Assembly (NCBI RefSeq): GCF_022878925.1
Contig: NZ_CP084627.1
Coordinates: 744,001 to 808,000, forward strand
From: Caballeronia sp. TF1N1
GTDB lineage: Bacteria > Pseudomonadota > Gammaproteobacteria > Burkholderiales > Burkholderiaceae
Direction: 5' to 3'
DNA: 64,000 bases
The notes under the pieces are model-generated. The model was given only the letters and a program-made list of their open reading frames with translations, was not told the DNA's origin and did no database searches. The position numbers and the translations under genes are program-made. Positions 37,883 through 46,782 of this stretch are shown piece by piece (position 1 is the first letter of the stretch; the number at the start of each line of letters is the position of its first letter).

Positions 37883-38968
37883 CTACTGGTAGTACATGGT
37901 CATTGTCATTGTCGTGTTGGCCGGACCGGGGGATAACGGACCTGTCCGGTAATAACGTGCGGTCATTGCGACGGTGTAACTCGAAGCGACTGCTCCGTTG
38001 AAACCATTCAAGGTAAGGTTCGTTCCAAACGGAATTGCCGCGCCCGCACTGTCGAATAGCTGAATGCCGACGCCTCCTGCCGAAGGCGTGCCGCTTAGTG
38101 CCGCAACATTGCTGAAGCCCGACACCGTCCCATTCGCCGGATCGATCCGGTACTGAACACTATGGATCATGCCCGCCGTAGTGCCCTCCACGGGCGTGCC
38201 TGCGGGACAGTTGTCAAAGCTCATATTGAAAGATGCCGACTTGCGCGGTGCGAGTCCCATTGCCGGTAGGTCCGCGAGGGCTAGCGTGCCCATTGGCACC
38301 GTTACATCGGGTGTGCGGCATGTCAGAACGGTGATGATCACCGGCGTCATGTTGAAGTCGATCGAACCCGAAGCCGCGTTGTATCCAGGAGGACTTTTCC
38401 CGGCGGTCTCCCACGAGAACGCCCTCGCGATCAATCCGGAAACTGTACCCGGGGTAACGTCACCGATCTTCACGAGGGCCGCTATGAGCTGTCCGCCATT
38501 GTCCACCGGGCTACCGACATTGTTTCTCTCGTATCCTAAAACCGGAAAGTCCCACGGGCCGTATTGCGTTTTAGCGGCATAGACTGTTCCTCCAAGTGCG
38601 ATCCCGATGCCAGGCACATTAGTCGCATAGACCGAAAATTCGACGCCATTGTAGGAGGCTTTATAGCGGGTTGGCGCACCGGCGACGATACCTGCCAGCT
38701 CGAAATCGGTGCCGGTGTACCAGCCATCGGACACAGTGCAGGTCCAATAGTTTGGAGTGGCGGCAGACACGGACCATGCACTCAGAAGCGATCCGTGGGG
38801 CAGGTCGCGCGCCACGGCTATCGTAGACGGAAAAGAAAGCGTGAATGCGCTGTAGTTGGAATGGCAAGACGCGCTGGCCCATGCGGCGGAAGGAATCATT
38901 CCGGCCAGCATAAGCCAGGCCGCTGCATGCCGTGCAACGGCACGGACGATTGTGTTTAAACGGTTCAT
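37883..38968 (-). CDS. Chaperone-usher fimbrial tip adhesin
   Basis: 361 residues from 38968, where MNRLNTIVRAVARHAAAWLM starts a normal signal peptide ending AAWA. An alternative ATG at 39004 overlaps the usher stop as ATGA and would add 12 residues. The two-domain plan is visible: an N-terminal lectin-like part (about 35-215) with two Cys, and a C-terminal pilin domain (from about ITVLTCRTPDVTVPMGTLAL) with Cys in CPAGTPVEG and the ending AMTARYYRTG and MTMTMYY, matching the donor-strand beta-zipper and penultimate Tyr. It is the last gene of the fimbrial operon. The receptor is unknown. Confidence 0.82.
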   Translation of the reverse strand: MNRLNTIVRAVARHAAAWLMLAGMIPSAAWASASCHSNYSAFTLSFPSTIAVARDLPHGSLLSAWSVSAATPNYWTCTVSDGWYTGTDFELAGIVAGAPTRYKASYNGVEFSVYATNVPGIGIALGGTVYAAKTQYGPWDFPVLGYERNNVGSPVDNGGQLIAALVKIGDVTPGTVSGLIARAFSWETAGKSPPGYNAASGSIDFNMTPVIITVLTCRTPDVTVPMGTLALADLPAMGLAPRKSASFNMSFDNCPAGTPVEGTTAGMIHSVQYRIDPANGTVSGFSNVAALSGTPSAGGVGIQLFDSAGAAIPFGTNLTLNGFNGAVASSYTVAMTARYYRTGPLSPGPANTTMTMTMYYQ

Positions 38969-39000
38969 CGAAGTTATGATCTCAAGTGATCTGTCGAGGA

Positions 39001-41589
39001 TCATCGGCAGACTCCATCAGCTATGCTAAGTGAATTAGGCGTGCTGGCCAGCGGCAGTTTTGGCAACGCGTAGCGAACCACGCAACGCTGCTCGGGAGCG
39101 TCTCCCCATTTGACATTGAGCGTTCCCTCATCGCTCTTGAGTCCGGTGGCAATGATGCGGCTGCCCTGCGCCACGGTGCCCACGGTGTCGTCCTTGCCAT
39201 CCGAAACTTGCGCGCCGAACGGAAGCGGCTTGCCGCTTGCCTGAAGAACATGCATCAGGGCGGGCTTGCCCATGTTCTCAGTGTCGAACTCGAGTTTCAC
39301 CACGGCGCCCGCAGTCGGCGTAGCGCGTTGTACGGTCGACTTGAGTTGCACGTTGAGCGGTAGCCCTTTAGGATCGATCTCGACCTCGTTGTCGGAATAA
39401 GGCTGCACGCCGGAGACGATGGCGTGTCCCCATGGATCGACACGAAGACCTGCGCCATTCGCGAGCCTTGCGCCCGCCGCGTCTTTCGCTTCGATGACGG
39501 CGACGGTGTCGCTCATGTTTGGCGCGAATGCCGCGCCGCCTTGCCAGGCCACCACGCCACCGGAAATGCCCGCGCCGTATTGCGAGTAGTCGCGTCCCTT
39601 GCTTGCGTTGACCGACAGCGAGGAAAATGGCGATACATAGCCTAGATTTCCACCCACGCTGGCTGTATTGCCGCTCGTTCGATCGCCATCGCTGAACGAC
39701 GCATTCATGCCATATGAAAGCGCGCTGTCCGAGCCAAGCGTGCCCGTCACCGATTCCTGAAGGCTGGAGTTGCCGTTGCCGGTGTCGTGCTGAAAGCTGG
39801 TCGACGACTGAGGAGCGTGCGAGCCCCAACCGAGCGGCACCATCGCCGTCAACATGAAGCGGTTATCCCATCGCTTGTTGTCCACCTGGTATTGACGGAT
39901 GACCGACGCCCCGTAGGTCAGGCGCTTCCAGCTATTGTTGTAGCCGAGCTGAAACTGCGTATCGCGCGATGTCCGGTTCCAGTATGTCGTGAGCGAGCCC
40001 ACCGCGTAGATGGCGCCAAAGCGTCCGCTATCGCCTAGTCCTTGATTCAGCGTGAACTGCAAGCGCGACTTTTGAGGAGCGGACATCGAACCGAGCTGAT
40101 GATCGCTGATCAGTTGACGCGTCGTGGCCGCATCTGGCAGGCTCAGAAAACCGCCAGTCGAATATCGATAGGCCGCGATTGCAATGTTGGTGTTGGTCGG
40201 CTCGAACATTCGGGCATAGCTTAGGCGAGCGCTCGTCCCATTCCGTGTTCCGAAGCCCTTGAAGCTCGCGCTCGATTCCGTCACGTCGAACCCGAATGCG
40301 CCGAATTTCGTATTGAGCGCCACGCCGGCGAGCGCGGAGAAATACATGTCCGCACCGGTGATACCGCCATACAGCGTCACACGGTTACTCATGCCGCGCT
40401 GAACCGTGAACTGAGATACGAACGGATGAATTCTCACGGCCGGATCGCGATACTCGCCAACTGCCGCGCTATAGCGTGTTACCCCTGGGCGCAGCGCGTT
40501 GACAGCAGCGGCATATGGAATCGAGGAAACGTGGGTCGTACCGTCCGCCTCCGTGACGAGTACCTCCAGATTTCCACCATAGCCCGTGGGGTAGAGATCG
40601 TCGATTTCGAACGCACCGGGCGCGACCGTCGTCTCGTAGATCACATTGCCGTTCTGGCGAATCTGCACTTTCGCATTGCTGCTTGCAATGCCCCGAACGA
40701 CTGGCGCATAGCCGCGCTGAGACTCGGGAACCATCCGGTCATCCGTGCCTAGCGTCACGCCTCGCACGCCGTAGCTGTCGAACAGCGCGCCGTCGGTGAA
40801 GGTGTCGCCTGCAATGAATTGGCTCTTGATGTCCTTGAACGCGCGCTGCACGTAAGTCTCCACGCTTTGATAATGCTGCCCGCCGAGATTCCCGCGCGTA
40901 AGGTTTCCCTGATAGCGAAAGCGCCACGGTCCGGCGTTGAGACCGGCGTTGACACCGAGGTATTGCGTATCGGTTCGGGCGCTTCCCGACTCGCTGTGAT
41001 AAGCGTTTGCGGAATATTGAAGCAACGCGGCTGGCACACCATCATCCCAATACTTCGGATCGACATAGCCACGCGCACGTTTGAGCATGACGATCTGCGG
41101 CACGCTCACATCGAGCCGCTGTTCGCCGCTGTCGAACGTTGCAGTCGCGTTCTGTATCAAGTCGGGAAGTTCGAGGCATTCCCCGCTGTCGTTCTCTAGC
41201 CTTGCGGATGCCTCGGACGAGAGCTTCCTCAGGTCCACGCCGGACTTTTCGAGCCATCCGGTCGTGACGCACGGATGCACTGTCCCGTTCCCGGGCGTGG
41301 ATTCGCGTAGCTCGATATCGAGCTTGCCTTTCCAGACATCGTTCACGTAGAGGTCAGAGCGATAGGTGCCAGGCACTACGCGCTGTCCCTGGTTGAAGCG
41401 AGAGATGTCGACTTTCCCGCCGTCGCCCGTGTCGAGAAATTGCTCGTTGAATTCGACCGCTGCAACTTGCGCGGATGCACCCCACGCATGAGCGCTTACA
41501 CCAATCGCCGCCAATGCCTGTATCGTACAGACACTTATTGGCTTGAGCCTGGGTTGAGGCTCATTGCTTTTATGTTTTCTTGCTTTCAT
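39001..41589 (-). CDS. Fimbrial usher (FimD/PapC family)
   Basis: 862 residues: signal peptide; N-terminal domain with VEFNEQFLD and YVNDVWKG; a 24-strand barrel interrupted by a plug; and C-terminal domains, from about QPYSDNEVEIDPKGLPLNVQ to a final Cys pair (QRCVVRYAL and GVCR). Also visible are GTDDRMVPESQRGYAPVVRG, FEIDDLYPTGYGGNLEVLVT and EADGT, standard usher motifs. It forms the outer-membrane pore through which subunits are assembled. It is unusual only in its 144-base gap from the chaperone gene, which contains no other gene. Confidence 0.92.
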   Translation of the reverse strand: MKARKHKSNEPQPRLKPISVCTIQALAAIGVSAHAWGASAQVAAVEFNEQFLDTGDGGKVDISRFNQGQRVVPGTYRSDLYVNDVWKGKLDIELRESTPGNGTVHPCVTTGWLEKSGVDLRKLSSEASARLENDSGECLELPDLIQNATATFDSGEQRLDVSVPQIVMLKRARGYVDPKYWDDGVPAALLQYSANAYHSESGSARTDTQYLGVNAGLNAGPWRFRYQGNLTRGNLGGQHYQSVETYVQRAFKDIKSQFIAGDTFTDGALFDSYGVRGVTLGTDDRMVPESQRGYAPVVRGIASSNAKVQIRQNGNVIYETTVAPGAFEIDDLYPTGYGGNLEVLVTEADGTTHVSSIPYAAAVNALRPGVTRYSAAVGEYRDPAVRIHPFVSQFTVQRGMSNRVTLYGGITGADMYFSALAGVALNTKFGAFGFDVTESSASFKGFGTRNGTSARLSYARMFEPTNTNIAIAAYRYSTGGFLSLPDAATTRQLISDHQLGSMSAPQKSRLQFTLNQGLGDSGRFGAIYAVGSLTTYWNRTSRDTQFQLGYNNSWKRLTYGASVIRQYQVDNKRWDNRFMLTAMVPLGWGSHAPQSSTSFQHDTGNGNSSLQESVTGTLGSDSALSYGMNASFSDGDRTSGNTASVGGNLGYVSPFSSLSVNASKGRDYSQYGAGISGGVVAWQGGAAFAPNMSDTVAVIEAKDAAGARLANGAGLRVDPWGHAIVSGVQPYSDNEVEIDPKGLPLNVQLKSTVQRATPTAGAVVKLEFDTENMGKPALMHVLQASGKPLPFGAQVSDGKDDTVGTVAQGSRIIATGLKSDEGTLNVKWGDAPEQRCVVRYALPKLPLASTPNSLSIADGVCR

Positions 41590-41733
41590 TACGGATTCCG
41601 AAATTCCATCTCAAAGGCAAGCCTTACGCATGAGACCTGGCCTGCATCAACGCGTCCTGTCTGTATGATTGGCGTTTGGTTCGCTACAAAACCGCATTGC
41701 CGTTTGTGTGTCAGCAGCTTCGATAGCTCCTGC

Positions 41734-42477
41734 TCACGGCTGCAAGTCGGCCTCACCCTCTTGTGGTCCGCCGTAATCGTTGATTGCTGTGTAGTGCAAC
41801 TTCGCGCCTGGACCCAAAATGTCGCCGGTTAGCGCGAAGACTCGGGTCTCACCTGGACCAACCATCCCGCCCTCATCGAACACGGCGGTGCGCGCGCCGT
41901 CGGTTAGCGTGATTCGATCGAAAGAGACGAAGTACTGGCTGGGATTAAATGCCGCGATCTTGTTGGCGGCGTCGCTAGGATTAATGCTCCACACGACCTG
42001 TCCGGACGCGCTTTCAGGTTGCCCCTTCAGTGCGCTTGGACGATAAAAGAACTTGATACGTGAGCGGAACGCGAACTGTAGCTGATTCGCGTCCGCCTCA
42101 TCGCCCGTTGGTTTGGGCGGAACCTCCAGCACGTTCAAGTAAAGGATCGATTCCCTATCCGCGGGCAAAGGCTCGCCTGATGACATGATCCGCAAAGTCT
42201 GGGACTTGTCCGGATCGATCCGCATGATGGACGGCGTGATGGCGAACGGAACCTCGATGGTGTCCGGCGCGGTGTCCGGATTGCCCTTGTCGATCCACAC
42301 CTTCACCAGGCCAGGGAGCTTGCCATTGTTCGTCAACTTGACCGTGACCTCGGAGTCGCTTTGGTTATAGATGACGCGAGTTCCTGCAATAACCACCGAT
42401 GCTTCAGCATCGTGCGTGCGCGCGAGCATCACCGTGCTCAGGGTTGCAATGGTGAGGATCTTTATCGCAAGTTTCAT
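41734..42477 (-). CDS. Periplasmic fimbrial chaperone (FimC/PapD family)
   Basis: 247 residues. After a signal peptide (MKLAIKILTIATLSTVMLAR...), the first Ig-like domain begins VVIAGTRVIYNQSDSEVTVK and ends with YLNVLEVPPKP. The conserved Arg of GTRVIY and Lys of RIKFFYRPSALKG anchor the subunit C-terminus. It stabilises subunits and hands them to the usher. It lies between the pilin and usher genes. Confidence 0.9.
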   Translation of the reverse strand: MKLAIKILTIATLSTVMLARTHDAEASVVIAGTRVIYNQSDSEVTVKLTNNGKLPGLVKVWIDKGNPDTAPDTIEVPFAITPSIMRIDPDKSQTLRIMSSGEPLPADRESILYLNVLEVPPKPTGDEADANQLQFAFRSRIKFFYRPSALKGQPESASGQVVWSINPSDAANKIAAFNPSQYFVSFDRITLTDGARTAVFDEGGMVGPGETRVFALTGDILGPGAKLHYTAINDYGGPQEGEADLQP

Positions 42478-42559
42478 TGGCGTTGTGTCTCGTCGTCAAG
42501 ACGTTGCAGTGAACGGCGGGCCGCGATGACATGACGATCTCCGTGGCCCGCGTGTCGCT

Positions 42560-43105
42560 TTACTGATAGTCGATGCTATAAACGACAGAAGAGTTAGCCG
42601 CACCGGCGGTTGTGACGCCAGTTGCGTAGTACTGAACGTCATAGCTAAGCGTTGCCGAACCGGACGAGATGTCGGCGGCCTTCGAGTTTTGGAGATCGGT
42701 CGAATAGCCCGCCTTGATTCGACTGCCATCCAGGTTCAACAACTGCATCTTGACGTTGCTGGCACCGCCAGCCGTGACGGTCAGTCGGCCGTCGGCGGGA
42801 TCGACCGAGGTGCCCGCTTCGTAGAAGACCGCTGCCTTGCTGGAGCTCGTCACCGGGGTGCATCCCGTCAAAGCGATCTGATAGGACGTCGTTCCGGCTG
42901 TCTCGCCTGCGGCTTTCAGCGTACTGGTCGAGATCGTCGGCAGCTTGACCGTGAAGTCCTTGGCCGAAGTCCCATTGCCGTTGATGGCGCAGGTGGAGGC
43001 AGTCAGCGCGCCGTTGAACGTGATGGTTCCGTCAGATGCGAAAGCACTGCCGGTAAACACGGCAAAGACACCCGCGAAAAGCGTTGCGACAACAGATTTC
43101 TTCAT
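42560..43105 (-). CDS. Major fimbrial pilin (type 1 family)
   Basis: 181 residues. Signal peptide MKKSVVATLFAGVFAVFTGS AFA-type, then GTITFNGALTASTCAINGNG, the standard pilin N-terminus with Cys, matched by a second Cys in TGCTPVTSS. The end, SSVVYSIDYQ, has the penultimate Tyr and beta-zipper pattern. GGAG lies upstream of the start. As first gene of the chaperone-usher operon it is probably the shaft subunit. A TATGTAGTAC box lies about 42-51 bases upstream. Confidence 0.9.
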   Translation of the reverse strand: MKKSVVATLFAGVFAVFTGSAFASDGTITFNGALTASTCAINGNGTSAKDFTVKLPTISTSTLKAAGETAGTTSYQIALTGCTPVTSSSKAAVFYEAGTSVDPADGRLTVTAGGASNVKMQLLNLDGSRIKAGYSTDLQNSKAADISSGSATLSYDVQYYATGVTTAGAANSSVVYSIDYQ

Positions 43106-43248
43106 TTGATAAATTCTCCACGTAACCTGAATTTCTTGCGATATTGGTAGTACTACATAAAGCCAGTTCGATTCCGAATGGATCGTTGGGTCATCTGGCC
43201 AACCCCGGCTCCTCCTCGATGTTGTAAAGATTCGCAGTTCCTCTTCGC

Positions 43249-44955
43249 TCACGCGCCTAGTACGATGCCCATACCGACGCGCACGATGGTGCTATTGCCG
43301 CCTGCTGTAGAAACGCCAAGGTTATAGTTCACCGTTCCTTTACGATTCCAGCTTGAAACGCCTATACCGAGCGCCGCCTGACCGCGATAGCTCGCCATGC
43401 CTGCATTGAACGTGGTCCGCCCCGGCAAATACGGCGTGGCAATGTTGAGTGCTGAAGCCGCTGCAATACCTCGTCGCGCGGCGCGGTCGACATCGTCGAT
43501 ACGACCGTTCACGCCGCCGATAACGTCGTTGAGTTGTCCAAGGTTGATTGCGTCGGTGCGCGTCGTCGCAGCCCCGACGTTCGTGATCTGGCGCTCGTGG
43601 CCCGTGCTGCCGACCGACACCGCGTTATCCCGGTCGGCTAGCGAATTCGCACCTATTGCCACGGCATTTTCGCCGCTTGCCATCGCGGAATCGCCGAAAG
43701 CGCTCGCATGTGCGCCAAGGGCGATTGCATCGCTGCCCACCGCTACGGTTGCCGTCTTTTTGGTCGAAGGAGAGCCAATCGATGCCCGCATTGCAACGTG
43801 TGGCCCTTCTGGCAGTTCGGGTCGTTGCGCGGCATGGCTTACGTCTACGGCATTCGGAGGCGTTGAGTCGGGCAGCGCGGCCAGACTCGTTGTGAGGCTT
43901 GTGGCCTCCTCCAAACGCATTGTTGGCTTTCGATCCGGAAAACGACTCACCACATCACCGACAACGATTTCCGGTTCATCCGCTCTCAACATGGTAGCGA
44001 CGAGTCGACTCGTGGGATGGGTTGCGGCCGTGGTGACATTGCCGACGTCGGCCATCAAGGCTGGCGTCATCTGTGGCATTTGCGCAGCGCGCTGCTGTCC
44101 CAGTGCGTAAAGCGACGTTTCCGGCGCGTCGTGCCGCGTGTGTTCCAAGTGCGCGGCGATGTCATCAACCCGCGCGGTGACCATGCCACTGCCCGAAACG
44201 ACTGCGTGGTGATGATGCTTCCATGCGCCCGCAGCGTGATGCGCGACTCGCGGCGCAACCCGCCTCGTTCGCTTGGAATGCATCGGTGTCCCAACGCCTT
44301 GATGAACTCGCGCGTGGGCGGCGTGCCGCTTAGTGAATCTTTGCACATGGCCCGCAAGCTTGTCCGGTGGCGCGCGGCGTTTTGATGCGTCGTGCGATAA
44401 AGGCGTAGACGAACGCACGGTCATGCGCGTGTCGAATACCTTGCCGTAATCGGGGGTTTTATCAAGCCCATTGCTCACGAATGGGGTGGCGAAGAACACG
44501 GCATGTTGAGGCCGCGTATGCATCGTATTAGCCAGCAGCTCGTTGCTCGCCGTTGCATCGGATCTAAGAGAGAAGCGTTGCGCGAACGATAAATCGTGCG
44601 GCCAGCCTCGCAAATGAAGCTTGGGAGAATCGAACGATCGAAGCGGCTCGGATGACTCGACTTGCAACGCGCCTGAGCCGATGGCACCTGCCTTCAACGA
44701 TTTCGAATCGTCCATGCCCACCGACGAATAATCACCGCGCGTCCTGGCCGCTCTTGCGTTTTCGTGACCTGCGTCTCCACTGGCTTGCGCCGAAGCGTAC
44801 GAAACCGTGCCGCCAAATCCCACGACGAGCAAAGCCTTCGCGGCACCGGTTAGCGCGCGCGGTTTGAAGAGCTTGACATTGCGCACTCTGCCCGTCTTGA
44901 CGACACCCGCGGCATGCGCTGGTTCGACGTGGATCGATTCGCGGGATGACGTCAC
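43249..44955 (-). CDS. YadA-like trimeric autotransporter adhesin, short head
   Basis: 568 residues from a GTG start with TGAGGAAAA upstream. An extended signal region (GAAKALLVVGFGGTVSYASA) is followed by about 350 residues of low-similarity, His- and Arg-rich passenger (e.g. GAWKHHHHAVVSGSG). Next come a short YadA head (VAVGSDAIALGAHASAFGDS, AMASGENAVAIGANSLADRD), a neck (AVSVGSTGHERQITNVGAAT), a coiled-coil stalk and the membrane anchor ending in STIVRVGMGIVLGA. Most of the passenger lacks the repeats seen in relatives. It is followed by the fimbrial operon on the same strand, so the two may act together in attachment. Confidence 0.83.
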   Translation of the reverse strand: MTSSRESIHVEPAHAAGVVKTGRVRNVKLFKPRALTGAAKALLVVGFGGTVSYASAQASGDAGHENARAARTRGDYSSVGMDDSKSLKAGAIGSGALQVESSEPLRSFDSPKLHLRGWPHDLSFAQRFSLRSDATASNELLANTMHTRPQHAVFFATPFVSNGLDKTPDYGKVFDTRMTVRSSTPLSHDASKRRAPPDKLAGHVQRFTKRHAAHARVHQGVGTPMHSKRTRRVAPRVAHHAAGAWKHHHHAVVSGSGMVTARVDDIAAHLEHTRHDAPETSLYALGQQRAAQMPQMTPALMADVGNVTTAATHPTSRLVATMLRADEPEIVVGDVVSRFPDRKPTMRLEEATSLTTSLAALPDSTPPNAVDVSHAAQRPELPEGPHVAMRASIGSPSTKKTATVAVGSDAIALGAHASAFGDSAMASGENAVAIGANSLADRDNAVSVGSTGHERQITNVGAATTRTDAINLGQLNDVIGGVNGRIDDVDRAARRGIAAASALNIATPYLPGRTTFNAGMASYRGQAALGIGVSSWNRKGTVNYNLGVSTAGGNSTIVRVGMGIVLGA

Positions 44956-45292
44956 TCGTTTTCCTCATTAGATTTTGGTCGACTTCTCGAATGCACGCGG
45001 CATCCAACATGAAGGTGATTCGCATGACTGAAGCGTACGAAGCCCGGACGCGTAGAAGGTAATACTCCTTCATTACTTGTGCGTCTTTTTGGGCAAGACA
45101 TGCGAGCGATGTCGTTCGACGGGAACCTCCGATGTCGTAATTTTTCGCGCGCGTTGAATATTTAGTGCATGGGCAGATCTACGAAACCTACACTGCCTCT
45201 GCAGGGCAATTTCAAGCCATCACGAAAATTGGTCGCCGATGCTCTGTGATAGTCAGTTATGCACATCCGCCTATTTACAAGGATATCTAACC
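44956..45292. promoter_or_regulatory. Divergent intergenic region between the autotransporter and the DUF1521 gene
   Basis: 337 bases, lower in GC than their neighbours, which must hold the promoters of both genes. A GAGG site for the autotransporter lies at its left end and AAGGA for the DUF1521 gene at its right end. I found no clear -35/-10 pair and no exact plant-inducible-promoter box. The regulator is unknown. Confidence 0.4.
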
Positions 45293-46387
45293 ATGCAAGC
45301 AAATTTCGACAGCCGTGCCTCGTTCTCGATGAACCTGCCGAGGTTTCCGTCCTCGACTACCGGTTTCGAACAGAACTCGTCTTTTTCGAGCAATCGGCCG
45401 CTTCAGATGATGTCCATGCCCTACGGTGGCATGTCGCTCAATCAGCCGTTCGACCAGTCTTTCAGTCAGCCCTTCAATCAGCCGGCCATGCCGCGTGCAT
45501 TCGGTGGCAGCAGTATGTCCAGTTCGAACTTCAGTTATTCGACGCAGCAGATGTCGCGCGGCCCGGACGGATTCAGCCAGTCGGCGACTTCGGCCAGCTA
45601 CTCGTCGTTCGAGCGTCAGGGTCCTGGCCGGGACATGCAGTACAACAGCATGCAATCGAGCGGCTTTTCGAACCAGATGCGCGGCGACTTTCGTGATTCT
45701 TCGCAGCAGATGTCACGCGGCCCGGACGGATTCAGCCAGTCGGCGAGTTCGGCCAATTACTCGTACTTCGAGCGTGAGAGTCCGAGACAGGACATGCAAT
45801 ACAGCAGCATGCAATCGAGCAGCTATCTGAACCGGATGCGTGGGGACGCCTGTGACGGCGCGGCGGGTCAACAAAGCCAATGGTCGGACACGGGCGTACA
45901 CGACGGCAAATCGTCCATCGACCTTGGTGATTACAAGCTGGACTTCGACAAATCCAAGTCCTCGATCAACCTTACTGATGAGAAGACGGGTAATCAAACC
46001 AAGGTCTGGGGCGATCCGCATATCGATCTCAATTCGGGTACGCCGAACCAGACGAGCGGGATGTTCAATGGCTCGATCGACTTCAACCTGCCGGATCACA
46101 CCCGCGTGAGTATCGGCACGACACCGGCTAACGGCAATTCGAACGTATCCTTCGCCGATAACGTGACGGTTACGCAGGGTAATCGGGCATATGTCGTCAA
46201 GGGGTTGAGCGAGCAAGACAGCGCCCCGCTCAGCGTGCAGCGCAGTCAGGACTGCTTTGCGCTGGCACAGCAGACTCCGCGCGATGGGATGAACCTCTTC
46301 GCGAGTTCGAGCGGCACGGGGTGGATCCGCTATCGATCCGATCACTCGCTGTATGTACGTCAGAGACGAAAGTCGGACTGGCGTTGA
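45293..46387 (+). CDS. DUF1521/MIIA-domain protein, putative self-cleaving type III effector
   Basis: 364 residues with no signal peptide. Residues about 1-190 are rich in Ser, Gln, Phe and Met, including two copies of a 53-residue repeat (see the repeat entry). From about residue 205 a DUF1521 domain follows: SSIDLGDYKLDFDKSKSSIN, then KVWGDPHIDLNSG with the GD/PHID site, and NVTVTQGNRAYVVKG. In Bradyrhizobium NopE1 this metal-induced autocleavage domain cuts at GD/PHVD, so cleavage between D241 and P242 is predicted. Lying beside a type III secretion cluster, it is a good effector candidate. Secretion is inferred. AAGGA supports the start at 45293. Confidence 0.75.
   Translation: MQANFDSRASFSMNLPRFPSSTTGFEQNSSFSSNRPLQMMSMPYGGMSLNQPFDQSFSQPFNQPAMPRAFGGSSMSSSNFSYSTQQMSRGPDGFSQSATSASYSSFERQGPGRDMQYNSMQSSGFSNQMRGDFRDSSQQMSRGPDGFSQSASSANYSYFERESPRQDMQYSSMQSSSYLNRMRGDACDGAAGQQSQWSDTGVHDGKSSIDLGDYKLDFDKSKSSINLTDEKTGNQTKVWGDPHIDLNSGTPNQTSGMFNGSIDFNLPDHTRVSIGTTPANGNSNVSFADNVTVTQGNRAYVVKGLSEQDSAPLSVQRSQDCFALAQQTPRDGMNLFASSSGTGWIRYRSDHSLYVRQRRKSDWR
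45545..45862 (+). repeat. Tandem 159-base repeat inside the DUF1521 gene
   Basis: Two adjacent 159-base (53-codon) units, starting at about 45545 and 45704, encode QQMSRGPDGFSQSATSASYS and QQMSRGPDGFSQSASSANYS, then similar FER, DMQY, SMQSS and MRGD segments. The units remain very similar in DNA, pointing to recent duplication. The repeats lie in the region that would precede the cleaved domain. Confidence 0.85.
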
Positions 46388-46469
46388 TCAGCTTGAGCTG
46401 ACTCTGCGAAGGCTGATAGTCGCCCCAAAGCGATTCCTTACCGGTAATGGGTTGCGTGTTCGTATCCAT
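46230..46469 (-). pseudogene. Possible coding remnant convergent with the DUF1521 gene
   Basis: From an ATG at 46469 the minus strand reads MDTNTQPITGKESLWGDYQP then SQSQLKLINASPTFVSDVH, with codon choice (TCG, CTC, AAG, ATC, GCC) like real genes of this genome. It then runs, out of character, across the 3' end of the DUF1521 gene. No ribosome binding site is evident. It may be the 5' end of a gene broken by rearrangement, or chance. No family is recognised. Confidence 0.25.
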
Positions 46470-46481
46470 GATGACATCCAT

Positions 46482-46782
46482 TGGTTGATCAAGGACATGC
46501 CTCCCCGCGTTGCAATGCTCTACTTCGCGGCGATTGATTTGCGGCATGACCGCGCTGGCGCACGGTGACTTCAATATGAATCGCCGGCGTCGCCGCGGGC
46601 AATGACTAGGTATAGAAAGCGATGGACACGCGCCGAGCACGACGCGTCGCTACGTGTGGTCGCTTGCTCCGTTTGTTAGGATGACGGAATTTACCCGTGA
46701 GAGGATTGAGCTCTATCGGATATCGAGGCGATAAATGGAGCTCGGCGGCACTGGAATTGATCAGGTTCGCGCTTGCATGTAG
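46482..46782. other. Intergenic gap left of the Ala-rich gene
   Basis: About 300 bases between the possible coding remnant and the end of the Ala-rich gene. I see no feature that can be named. Short frames on both strands have no ribosome binding sites. Confidence 0.4.
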
